Shown here in pieces: positions 20,820-32,995 of a DNA stretch of 64,000 nt. Origin of the DNA: Anomaloglossus baeobatrachus. Its lineage: Eukaryota > Chordata > Amphibia > Anura > Aromobatidae. Below the pieces are notes generated by a model. That model had not been told where the DNA came from. It searched no databases and was given only the letters and a program-made list of their open reading frames with translations. The translations under genes were made by a program, and so were the position numbers. The stretch is from contig NC_134364.1 in NCBI RefSeq assembly GCF_048569485.1, positions 123,579,882-123,643,881 on the forward strand, written 5' to 3'. Position 1 is the first letter of the stretch. Each line of letters starts with the position of its first letter.

Positions 20820-21619
20820 ATTCGTACACATGGGAATCAAAGGATGTAGCATCTAATTTAGCCTGAGGAAATGACGGCTCCTCCTGGGACGTTTGTCCTC
20901 CGGTCACTATTGCATTTCCTTACTGCGCTCATCTCCGTGTATTTATCCTGTCGGTCACTTTTAGGCATTGTTTTCCTTCCACTTCCTGCTGTCTGCTTTG
21001 TGTAAATGCACAGCATTCATAGTAATTGCCATCAAGCGGTCTTTATATGGGGTGTCCTTTTAACCTGTTCCCGTTTTGGCAATTTGGTAATGCTTTTGTT
21101 GAACAGGTTTTAGCTTATCCCAAATTACATCTACCAGGAAAGAGGTAGCCTTAAATCAACAATGTATAGGTATTTTTTATACCTGTGATGAGAGAATACA
21201 AGTCATTTTGTATTCTATAGAAACCATCTTGTCTTATAACTGAATGATGTCATAAGGTTCAGCTAAGTGTCACATTTCCACACACACCCCTGCGGCTCTT
21301 ATTAGTTCATGGTAATTTCTTTGTTTGAGGTACTATATAAGCTGGTCACATATTGTAATAAAATAGATGCTCTCAGAACACCATACTAGCGTGTGTGCTG
21401 TATTGATTTCTCCAAGCGCTTGTAAAACAAATCTTATTATTTTGGAGTTCCAATGGCATAGACGGAGTGAATTTCACTCTCATATCCAAGCCTATAATAT
21501 AAGGACATTTATTCGACATGAACACTTTTAAGCCTCCCTTCTGCATCATTTTCCCTTCTGTCATACTTGCTCTTCATCTTGCACCACTAATGTCTATCTT
21601 TTGGCCCTTCTCGTCTAGT
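20820..21619. other. Unique stretch with possible old LTR
   Basis: No coding exon recognised. The part at about 21163-21440 has the order expected in a retroviral LTR: TATATAA at 21334-21340, AATAAA at 21357-21362, then a GT/T-rich stretch. No partner LTR or target duplication was seen, so the LTR reading is weak. Confidence 0.3.
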
Positions 21620-24600
21620 CTCTGCCTTCCTTCTTGTCCCTCTTTTCCGTCCTCCCCTCCGCTCTCTGCCTTTCTTCTTGTCCCTCTTTTCCGTCCTCCC
21701 CTCCGCTCTCTGCCTTCCTTCTTGTCCCTCTTTTCCGTCCTCCCCTCCGCTCTCTGCCTTCCTTCTTGTCCCTCTTTTCCGTCCTCCCCTCCGCTCTCTG
21801 CCTTCCTTCTTGTCCCTCTTTTCCATCCTCCTCTCCACTCTCTGCCTTCCTTCTTGTCCCTCTTTTCCGTCCTCCCCTTCGCTCTCTGCCTTCCTTCTTG
21901 TCCCTCTTTTCCGTCCTCCCCTCCGCTCTCTGCCTTCCTTCTTGTCCCTCTTTTCCGCCCTCCCCTCCGCTCTCTGCCTTCCTTCTTGTCCCTCTTTTCC
22001 GTCCTCCCCTCCGCTCTCTGCCTTCCTTCTTGTCCCTCTTTTCCATCCTCCTCTCCACTCTCTGCCTTCCTTCTTGTCCCTCTTTTCCGTCCTCCCCTCC
22101 GCTCTCTGCCTTCCTTCTTGTCCCTCTTTTCCGTCCTCCCCTCCGCTATCTGCCTTCCTTCTTGTCCCTCTTTTCCGTCCTCCTCTCCACTCTCTGCCTT
22201 CCTTCTTGTCCCTCTTTTCCGTCCTCCTCTCCACTCTCTGCCTTCCTTCTTGTCCCTCTTTTCCGTCCTCCTCTCCACTCTCTGCTTTCCTTCTTGTCCC
22301 TCTTTTCCGTCCTCCTCTCCACTCTCTGCCTTCCTTCTTGTCCCTCTTTTCCGTCCTCCTCTCCACTCTCTGCCTTCCTTCTTGTCCCTCTTTTCCGTCC
22401 TCCTCTCCACTCTCTGCCTTCCTTCTTGTCCCTCTTTTCCGTCCTCCTCTTCACTCTTTGCCTTCCTTCTTGTCCCTCTTTTCCGTCCTCCTCTCCACTC
22501 TCTGCCTTCCTTCTTGTCCCTCTTTTCCGTCCTCCTCTCCACTCTCTGCCTTCCTTCTTGTCCCTCTTTTCCGTCCTCCTCTCCACTCTCTGCCTTCCTT
22601 CTTGTCCCTCTTTTCCGTCCTCCTCTTCACTCTTTGCCTTCCTTCTTGTCCCTCTTTTCCGTCCTCCTCTCCACTCTCTGCCTTCCTCCTTGTCCCTCTT
22701 TTCCGTCCTCCTCTCCACTCTTTGCCTTACTTCTTGTCCCTCTTTTCCGTCCTCCTCTCCACTCTCTGCCTTCCTTCTTGTCCCTCTTTTCCGTCCTCCT
22801 CTCCACTCTTTGCCTTCCTTCTTGTCCCTCTTTTCCGTCCTCCTCTCCACTCTCTGCCTTCCTTCTTGTTCCTCTTTTCCGTCCTCCTCTCCACTCTCTG
22901 CCTTCCTTCTTGTCCCTCTTTTCCGTCCTCCTCTCCACTCTCTGCCTTCCTTCTTGTCCCTCTTTTCCGTCCTCCTCTCCACTCTCTGCCTTCCTTCTTG
23001 TCCCTCTTTTCCGTCCTCCTCTCAGCTCTCTGCCTTCCTTCTTGTCCCTCTTTTCCATCCTCCCCTCCGCTCTCTGCCTTCCTTCTTGTCCCTCTTTTCC
23101 GTCCTCCTCTCCTCTCTCTGCCTTCCTTCTTGTCCCTCTTTTCCGTCCTCCCCTCCGCTCTCTGCCTTCCTTCTTGTCCCTCTTTTCCGTCCTCCTCTCC
23201 ACTCTTTGCCTTCCTTCTTGTCCCTCTTTTCCGTCCTCCTCTCCACTCTTTGCCTTCCTTCTTGTCCCTCTTTTCCGTCCTCCTCTCCACTCTTTGCCTT
23301 CCTTCTTGTCCCTCTTTTCCGTCCTCCGCTCTCTGCCTTCCTTCTTGTCCCTCTTTTCCGTCCTCCTCTCCACTCTTTGCCTTCCTTCTTGTCCCTTTTT
23401 TCCGTCCTCCTCTCCCCTCTCTGCCTTCCTTCTTGTCCCTCTTTTCCATCCTCCTCTCCACTCTTTGCCTTCCTTCTTGTCCCTCTTTTCCGTCCTCCTC
23501 TCCACTCTTTGCCTTCCTTCTTGTCCCTCTTTTCTGTCCTCCGCTCTCTGCCTTCCTTCTTGTCCCTCTTTTCCGTCCTCCTCTCCACTCTTTGCCTTCC
23601 TTCTTGTCCCTCTTTTCCGTCCTCCTCTCCACTCTCTGCCTTCCTTCTTGTCCCTCTTTTCCGTCCTCCTCTCCACTCTCTGCCTTCTTGTCCCTCTTTT
23701 CCGTCCTCCCCTCTGCTTTTTGCCTTCCTTCTTGTCCCTCTTTTCCATCCTCCCCTCCGCTCTCTGCCTTCCTTCTTGTCCCTCTTTTCCGTCCTCCTCT
23801 CCACTCTTTGCCTTCCTTCTTGTCCCTATTTTCCGTCCTCCCCTCCACTCTCTGCCTTCCTTCTTGTCCCTCTTTTGCGTCCTCCCCTCCGCTCTCTGCC
23901 TTCCTTCTTGTCCCTCTTTTCCATCCTTCTCTCCACTCTCTGCCTTCCTTCTTGTCCCTCTTTTCCATCCTCGTCTCCACTCTCTGCCTTCCTTCTTGTC
24001 CCTCTTTTCCATCCTCCCCTCTGCTCTTTGCCTTCCTTCTTGTCCCTCTTTTCCATCCTCCCCTCCACTCTCTGCCTTCCTTCTTGTCCCTCTTTTCCAT
24101 CCTCCTCTCCACTCTCTGCCTTCCTTCTTGTCCCTCTTTTCCGTCCTCCCCTCTGCTCTTTGCCTTCCTTCTTGTCCCTCTTTTCCGTCCTCCTCTCCAC
24201 TCTTTGCCTTCCTTCTTGTCCCTATTTTCCGTCCTCCCCTCCACTCTCTGCCTTCCTTCTTGTCCCTCTTTTGCGTCCTTCCCTCCGCTCTCTGCCTTCC
24301 TTCTTGTCCCTCTTTTGCGTCCTCCTCTCCACTCTCTGCCTTCTTGTCCCTGTTTTCCGTCCTCCTCTCCACTCTCTGCCTTCCTTCTTGTCCCTCTTTT
24401 CCATCCTCCTCTCCACTCTCTGCCTTCCTTCTTGTCCCTCTTTTCCGTCCTCCCCTCTGCTCTTTGCCTTCCTTCTTGTCCCTCTTTTCCATCCTCCCCT
24501 CCGCTCTCTGCCTTCCTTCTTGTCCCTCTTTTCCGTCCTCCTCTCCACTCTTTGCCTTCCTTCTTGTCCCTCTTTTCCGTCCTCCCCTCTGCTCTTTGAC

Positions 24601-27600
24601 TTCCTTCTTGTCCCTCTTTTCCATCCTCCCCTCCGCTCTCTGCCTTCCTTCTTGTCCCTCTTTTCCGTCCTCCTCTCCACTCTCTGCCTTCCTTCTTGTC
24701 CCTCTTTTCCGTCCTCCTCTCCGCTCTCTGCCTTCCTTCTTGTCCCTCTTTTCCGTCCTCCTCTCCGCTCTCTGCCTTCCTTCTTGTCCCTCTTTTACGT
24801 CCTCCGCTCTCTGCCTTCCTTCTTGTCCCTCTTTTCCATCCTCCTCTCCACTCTCTGCCTTCCTTCTTGTCCGTTTTCCGTCCTCCTCTCCACTTTCTGC
24901 CTTCCTTCTTGTCCCTCTTTTCCGTCCTCCTCTCCACTCTCTGCCTTCTTGTGCCTCTTTTCCGTCCTCCCCTCCGCTCTCTGCCTTCCTTCTTGTCCCT
25001 CTTTTCCGTCCTCCTCTCCACTCTCTGCCTTCCTTCTTGTCCCTCTTTTCCGTCCTCCTCTCCACTCTCTGCCTTCCTTCTTGTCCCTCTTTTCCGTCCT
25101 CCTCTCCACTCTCTGCCTTCCTTCTTGTCCCTCTTTTCCGTCCTCCTCTCCACTCTCTGCCTTCCTTCTTGTCCCTCTTTTCCGTCCTCCTCTCCACTCT
25201 CTGCCTTCCTTCTTGTCCCTCTTTTCCGTCCTCCTCTCCACTCTTTGCCTTCCTTCTTGTCCCTCTTTTCCGTCCTCCTCTCCACTCTCTGCCTTCCTTC
25301 TTGTCCCTCTTTTCCGTCCTCCTCTCCACTCTTTGCCTTCCTTCTTGTCCCTCTTTTCCGTCCTCCTCTCCACTCTCTGCCTTCCTTCTTGTCCCTCTTT
25401 TCCGTCCTCCTCTCCACTCTCTGCCTTCCTTCTTGTCCCTCTTTTCCGTCCTCCTCTCCACTCTTTGCCTTCCTTCTTGTCCCTCTTTTCCATCCTCCTC
25501 TCCACTCTTTGCCTTCCTTCTTGTCCCTCTTTTCCGTCCTCCTCTCCACTCTCTGCCTTCCTTCTTGTCCCTCTTTTCCGTCCTCCTCTCCACTCTCTGC
25601 CTTCCTTCTTGTCCCTCTTTTCTGTCCTCCTCTCCACTCTCTGCCTTCCTTCTTGTCCCTGTTTTCCGTCCTTCTCTCCACTCTCTGCCTTCCTTCTTGT
25701 CCCTCTTTTCCGTCCTCCTCTCCACTCTCTGCCTTCCTTCTTGTCCCTCTTTTCCGTCCTCCTCTCCACTCTCTGCCTTCCTTCTTGTCCCTCTTTTCCG
25801 TCCTCCTCTCCACTCTCTGCCTTCCTTCTTGTCCCTCTTTTCTGTCCTCCTCTCCACTCTCTGCCTTCCTTCTTGTCCCTCTTTTCCGTCCTCCTCTCCA
25901 CTCTTTGCCTTCCTTCTTGTCCCTCTTTTCCGTCCTCCTCTCCACTCTCTGCCTTCCTTCTTGTCCCTCTTTTCCGTCCTCCTCTCCACTCTTTGCCTTC
26001 CTTCTTGTCCCTCTTTTCCGTCCTCCTCTCCACTCTCTGCCTTCCTTCTTGTCCCTCTTTTCCGTCCTCCTCTCCACTCTCTGCCTTCCTTCTTGTCCCT
26101 CTTTTCCGTCCTCCTCTCCACTCTCTGCCTTCCTTCTTGTCCCTCTTTTCCGTCCTCCTCTCCACTCTCTGCCTTCCTTCTTGTCCCTCTTTTCCGTCCT
26201 CCTCTCCACTCTCTGCCTTCCTTCTTGTCCCTCTTTTCCGTCCTCCTCTCCACTCTCTGCCTTCCTTCTTGTCCCTCTTTTCCGTCCTCCTCTCCACTCT
26301 TTGCCTTCCTTCTTGTCCCTCTTTTCCATCCTCCTCTCCACTCTTTGCCTTCCTTCTTGTCCCTCTTTTCCGTCCTCCTCTCCACTCTCTGCCTTCCTTC
26401 TTGTCCCTCTTTTCCGTCCTCCTCTCCACTCTCTGCCTTCCTTCTTGTCCCTCTTTTCCGTCCTCCTCTCCACTCTTTGCCTTCCTTCTTGTCCCTCTTT
26501 TCCATCCTCCTCTCCACTCTTTGCCTTCCTTCTTGTCCCTCTTTTCCGTCCTCCTCTCCACTCTCTGCCTTCCTTCTTGTCCCTCTTTTCCGTCCTCCTC
26601 TCCACTCTCTGCCTTCCTTCTTGTCCCTCTTTTCCGTCCTCCTCTCCACTCTCTGCCTTCCTTCTTGTCCCTCTTTTCCGTCCTCCTCTCCACTCTCTGC
26701 CTTCCTTCTTGTCCCTCTTTTCCGTCCTCCTCTCCACTCTCTGCCTTCCTTCTTGTCCCTCTTTTCCGTCCTCCTCTCCACTCTCTGCCTTCCTTCTTGT
26801 CCCTCTTTTCCGTCCTCCCCTCCACTCTCTGCCTTCCTTCTTGTCCCTCTTTTCCGTCCTCCGCTCTCTGCCTTCCTTCTTGTCCCTCTTTTCCATCCTC
26901 CCCTCCGCTCTCTGCCTTCCTTCTTGTCCCTCTTTTCCGTCCTCCTCTCCGCTCTCTGCCTTCCTTCTTGTCCCTCTTTTCCATCCTCCCCTCCGCTCTC
27001 TGCCTTCCTTCTTGTCCCTCTTTTCCGTCCTCCTCTCCCCTCTCTGCCTTCCTTCTTGTCCCTCTTTTCCGTCCTCCCCTCCGCTCTCTGCCTTCCTTCT
27101 TGTCCCTCTTTTCCGTCCTCCTCTCCACTCTTTGCCTTCCTTCTTGTCCCTCTTTTCCGTCCTCCTCTCCACTCTTTGCCTTCCTTCTTGTCCCTCTTTT
27201 CCGTCCTCCGCTCTCTGCCTTCCTTCTTGTCCCTCTTTTCCGTCCTCCTCACCACTCTTTGCCTTCCTTCTTGTCCCTTTTTTCCGTCCTCCTCTCCCCT
27301 CTCTGCCTTCCTTCTTGTCCCTCTTTTCCGTCCTCCTCTCCACTCTTTGCCTTCCTTCTTGTCCCTCTTTTCCGTCCTCCTCTCCACTCTTTGCCTTCCT
27401 TCTTGTCCCTCTTTTCCGTCCTCCGCTCTCTGCCTTCCTTCTTGTCCCTCTTTTCCGTCCTCCTCTCCACTCTTTGCCTTCCTTCTTGTCCCTCTTTTCC
27501 GTCCTCCTCTCCACTCTTTGCCTTCCTTCTTGTCCCTCTTTTCCGTCCTCCGCTCTCTGCCTTCCTTCTTGTCCCTCTTTTCCGTCCTCCTCTCCACTCT

Positions 27601-29465
27601 TTGCCTTCCTTCTTGTCCCTCTTTTCCATCCTCCTCTCCACTCTCTGCCTTCCTTCTTGTCCCTCTTTTCCATCCTCCCCTCCGCTCTCTGCCTTCCTTC
27701 TTGTCCCTCTTTTCCGTCCTCCTCTCCACTCTTTGCCTTCCTTCTTGTCCCTATTTTCCGTCCTCCCCTCCACTCTTTGCCTTCCTTCTTGTCCCTCTTT
27801 TGCGTCCTCCCCTCCGCTCTCTGCTTTCCTTCTTGTCCCTCTTTTCCATCCTCCTCTCCACTCTCTGCCTTCCTTCTTGTCCCTCTTTTCCATCCTCCTC
27901 TCCACTCTCTGCCTTCCTTCTTGTCCCTCTTTTCCGTCCTCCCCTCTGCTCTTTGCCTTCCTTCTTGTCCCTCTTTTCCATCCTCCTCTCCGCTCTCTGT
28001 CTTCCTTCTTGTCCCTCTTTTCCGTCCTCCTCTCCACTCTTTGCCTTCCTTCTTGTCCCTCTTTTCCGTCCTCCTCTCCACTCTCTGCCTTCCTTCTTGT
28101 CCCTCTTTTCCGTCCTCCCCTCTGCTCTTTGCCTTCCTTCTTGTCCCTCTTTTCCATCCATCCCTCCGCTCTCTGCCTTCCTTCTTGTCCCTCTTTTCCG
28201 TCCTCCACTCCACTCTCTGCCTTCCTTCTTGTCCCTCTTTTCCGTCCTCCTCTCCACTCTCTGCCTTCTTGTCCCTGTTTTCCGTGCTCCTCTCCATTCT
28301 CTGCCTTCCTTCTTGTCCCTCTTTTCCGTCCTCCTCTCCACTCTTTGCCTTCCTTCTTGTCCCTATTTTCCGTCCTCCCCTCCACTCTCTGCCTTCCTTC
28401 TTGTCCCTCTTTTGCGTCCTCCCCTCCGCTCTCTGCCTTCCTTCTTGTCCCTCTTTTGCGTCCTCCTCTCCACTCTCTGCCTTCCTTCTTGTCCCTCTTT
28501 TCCGTCCTCTCCACTCTCTGCCTTCTTGTCCCTGTTTTCCGTCCTCCTCTCCACTCTCTGCCTTCCTTCTTGTCCCTCTTTTCCATCCTCCTCTCCACTC
28601 TCTGCCTTCCTTCTTGTCCCTCTTTTCCGTCCTCCCCTCTGCTCTTTGCCTTCCTTCTTGTCCCTCTTTTCCATCCTCCCCTCCGCTCTCTGCCTTCCTT
28701 CTTGTCCCTCTTTTCCGTCCTCCTCTCCACTCTTTGCCTTCCTTCTTGTCCCTCTTTTCCGTCCTCCTCTCCACTCTCTGCCTTCCTTCTTGTCCCTCTT
28801 TTCCGTCCTCCCCTCTGCTCTTTGACTTCCTTCTTGTCCCTCTTTTCCATCCTCCCCTCGGCTCTCTGCCTTCCTTCTTGTCCCTCTTTTCCGTCCTCCT
28901 CTCCGCTCTCTGCCTTCCTTCTTGTCCCTCTTTTACGTCCTCCTCTCCGCTCTCTGCCTTCTTTCTTGTCCCTCTTTTCCATCCTCCTCTCCACTCTCTG
29001 CCTTCCTTCTTGTCCCTCTTTTCCGTCCTCATCTCCACTCTCTGCCTTCCTTCTTGTCCCTCTTTTCCGTCCTCCTCTCCACTCTCTGCCTTCTTTCTTG
29101 TCCCTGTTTTCCGTCCTCCTCTCCACTCTCTGCCTTCCTTCTTGTCCCTCTTTTCCGTCCTCCTCTCCACTCTCTGCCTTCCTTCTTGTCCCTCTTTTCC
29201 GTCCTCCTCTCCACTCTTTGCCTTCCTTCTTGTCCCTCTTTTCCGTCCTCCTCTCCACTCTCTGCCTTCTTGTCCCTGTTTTCCGTCCTCCTCTCCACTC
29301 TCTGCCTTCTTGTCCCTGTTTTCCGTCCTCCTCTCCACTCTCTGCCTTCTTGTCCCTGTTTTCCGTCCTCCCCTCCACTCTCTGCCTTCTTGTCCCTCTT
29401 TTCCGTCCTCCCCTCCACTCTCTGCCTTCCTTCTTGTCCCTCTTTTCCGTCCTCCCCTCCGCTCT
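21620..29465. repeat. 44-bp pyrimidine-rich satellite, about 178 copies
   Basis: Tandem array of the unit 'cttccttcttgtccctcttt' plus 'tccgtcctcctctccactctctgc' (44 bp), about 91% pyrimidine on the plus strand. Variants include cccctccgctc, ccatcc, tttgcgtcc and shortened 40-bp or deleted units. The unit has no stop triplet in several frames and 44 is not a multiple of 3, so frames rotate through the unit and stay open for more than 7 kb. Those frames are not genes. The array lies in the presumed GYPC intron. Confidence 0.97.
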
Positions 29466-30525
29466 TACGTCCAGCTCTTCTTTCCTCCCTTTCGTTCTCG
29501 CTTCTCCTCTTCTCCGTCGCCCCTCTGTTCCTGTACACAGCTGATAAACAGCTCAGCTCCTCCACATTTATAAGAAGCTGCTGGAAATAAAGTCAAGCCG
29601 GAGAGATAAGAGACCTGTTCCTGAGCCATTAAAAGCTAGGCTGCATTGTACACTCATGGAAGGGGGCTATGTCATTAGGAAAGAAAGCTCATTAAGTGAG
29701 GAAGGAAGCGAAAACTTGAAACTTAACCCCCTCGGTACAAGAACAATTGTCATCTGCATCTCTATCTGCTTGTTATGGTTCCAACATCTACAGCTAATGT
29801 ACGAAGTTCAGCTCTGGAGCACAAACTTCTGCTCCAACAATAGTGTACGAGTACTGGAGGATTTAACATTCTGGAGAAGTGGTTCCTTATAATCCAATTT
29901 ACCAATTTCGCCTCTTCGCTTGTTCGGTGGAGGATCCGGATATCTTCCTTCCAGTCTCTCGTGTTCTTTGTATTAGAATCTTAGTTAATAAGCAGAAGGT
30001 TTAGAAGACAATGAGTGTGGAGCTGGTCTAGTGCGGAGGCCGAGGGTGAGATGTTGTCTTCTCTTCGACGTCCTCCTCTGGGCACGGGGCCCTGCAGGCC
30101 TCACACAGCTTTCATTGAATTTAGACTAATAATTTTATGAACTAATAGAAAAAAAGACCCCTGGGATGTTTCATGTATTGAGCACAAAACCTCCATAGGA
30201 ATTGGAAAATGAGCCTTTCCTAAGTCAGCGGCGGTTATCAGGAGCGGGCGATGGCATCCGGCAAACGACTAGACAATGGCAAGACATGTGACATTACCGG
30301 CAGTCGTGCGGCCCAGATTGTATCGGGATCCCGGTAATCTCTGCTCATGTAGAGATTATGTTATTTATTCATCAACTTATCACAATAAAGAGAAGAAACA
30401 CAATACAATGTGATCATTACACTGCGAGCAACACAAGGGGCAGAGCAAGGGGGGGGGGCGTGTATACTAATGTGACTATACCTCCGGATCCAGCCTCATG
30501 AGCAGGGATATAACTGTGATAGCAT
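29466..30525. other. Unique non-coding stretch
   Basis: No gene recognised. It contains a G run at about 30449-30458 and ordinary AT-rich sequence. A splice-like bracket at 29469-29580 was considered and rejected. Confidence 0.4.
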
Positions 30526-32995
30526 AATACTGCCCCTATGTATATATATAATAACTACTATAATACAGTCCCTATGTATATATATATAATAACTACTATA
30601 ATACTGCCCCTATGTATATATATATAACTACTATAATACTGCCCCTATGTATATATAACTATATTAATACTGCCCTTATGTACAAGAATATATCTACTAT
30701 AATACTGCCCCTATGTACAAGAATATAACTACTATAATACTGCCCCCTATGTACAAGAATATAACTACTATAATACTGCCCCCTATGTACAAGAATATAA
30801 CTACTATAATACTGCCCCTATGTACAAGAATATAACCACTATAATACTGCTCCTATATACAAGAATATAACTACTATAATACTGCCCCTATGTACAAGAA
30901 TATAACTACTATATCACTGCCCCCTATGTACAAGAATATAACTACTATAATACTGCCCCTATGTACAAGAATATAACTACTATAATACTGCTCCTATGTA
31001 CAAGAATATAACTAATATAATACTGCCCCCTATGTACAAGAATATAACTACTATAATACTGCTCCCTATGTACAAGAATATAACTACTATAATACTGCTC
31101 CTATGTACAAGAATATAACTACTATAATACTGCCCCCTATATACAAGAATATAACTACTATAATACTGCTCCTATGTACAAGAACATAACTACTATAATA
31201 CTGCCCCTATGTACAAGAATAGAACTACTATAATACTGCCACTATGTACAAGAATATAACTACTATAATACTGCCCCTATGTACAAGAATAGAACTACTA
31301 TAATACTGCCACTATGTACAAGAATATAACTACTATAATACTGCCTCCTATGTACAAGAATATAACTACTATAATACTGCCTCCTATGTACAAGAATAGA
31401 ACTACTATAATACTGCCCCCTGTATACAAGAATATAACTACTATAATACTGCCCCTATGTACAAGAACATAACTACTATAATACTGCCCCTATGTACAAG
31501 AATATAACTACTATAATACTGCTCCTATGTACAAGAATATAACTACTATAATACTGCTCCCTCTGTACAAGAATATAACTACTATAATACTGCTCCTATA
31601 TACAAGAATATAACTACTATAATACTGCCCCTATGTACAATAATATAACTACTATAATACTGCTCCTATGTACAAGAATATAACTACTATAATACTGCTC
31701 CTATGTACAAGAATATAACTACTATAATACTGCCCCTATGTACAAGAATATAACTACTATAATACTGCTCCTATGTACAAGAATATAACTACTATAATAC
31801 TGCTCCTATATACAAGAATATAACTACTATAATACTGCCCCTATGTACAATAATATAACTACTATAATACTGCTCTTATGTACAAGAATATAACTACTAT
31901 AATACTGCCCCTATGTACAAGAATATAACTACTATAATACTGCCCCTATGTACAGGAATATAACTACTATAATGCTGCTCCCTATATACAAGAATATAAC
32001 TACTATAATACTGCCCCTATGTACAAGAATATAACTACTATAATACTGCCCCTATGTACAAGAATATAACTACTATAATACTGCTCCTATGTACAAGAAT
32101 ATAACTACTATAATACTGCCGCTATGTACAAGAATATAACTATTATAATACTGCCCCTATTTACAAGAATATAACTACTATAATACTGCCCCTATGTACA
32201 AGAATATAACTACTATAATACTGCCCCTATGTACAAGAATATAACTACTATAATACTGCTCCTATGTACAGGAATATAACTACTATAATACTGCCCCCTA
32301 TGTACAAGAATATAACTACTATATCACTGCCCCTATGTACAAGAATATAACTACTATAATACTGCCGCTATGTACAAGAATATAACTATTATAATACTGC
32401 CCCTATGTACAAGAATATAACTACTATAATACTGCCCCTATGTACAAGAATATAACTACTATATCACTGCCCCTATGTACAAGAATATAACTACTATAAT
32501 AGTGCCCCATATGTACAGGAATATAACTACTATAATACTGCCCCCTATGTACAAGAATATAACTACTATAATACTGCCGCTATGTACAAGAATATAACTA
32601 TTATAATACTGCCCATATGTACAAGAATATAACTACTATAATACTGCTTCCTATGTACAAGAATATAACTACTATAATACTGCCCCTATGTACAAGAATA
32701 TAACTACTATAATACTGCTCCTATGTACAAGAATATAACTACTATAATACTGCTCCTATGTACAGGAATATAACTACTATAATACTGCCCCCTATGTACA
32801 AGAATATAACTACTATAATCCTGCTCCTATGTACAAGAATATAACTACTATAATACTGCCCCATATGTACAAGAATATAACTACTATAATACTGCCCCTA
32901 TGTACAAGAATAGAACTACTATAATACTGCCCCATATGTACAGGAATATAACTACTATAATACTGCCCCCTATGTACAAGAATATAACTACTATT
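30526..32995. repeat. 35-bp frog-type minisatellite, about 70 copies
   Basis: Unit 'tactgcccctatgtacaaga' plus 'atataactactataa', about 35-36 bp, with variants such as ctcc, cccct, tcactgcc and caggaat. The first copies (30530-30660) hold TA runs in place of 'caagaa'. I recognise this motif as widespread in frog genomes. Confidence 0.95.

Noticed and set aside
21518-29573. Open frames of 1,600-2,600 codons on both strands
   Set aside because: They follow from a 44-bp unit lacking stops in several frames. The low-complexity products (Ser/Pro/Leu/Phe or Lys/Glu/Arg/Gly) exist in three frames at once, and no unique domain is attached.
29469-29580. Splice-like bracket on the minus strand next to the 44-bp array
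   Set aside because: The phase does not fit GYPC exon 2, and the Lys/Arg/Glu-rich reading is what decayed purine-rich array sequence would give.
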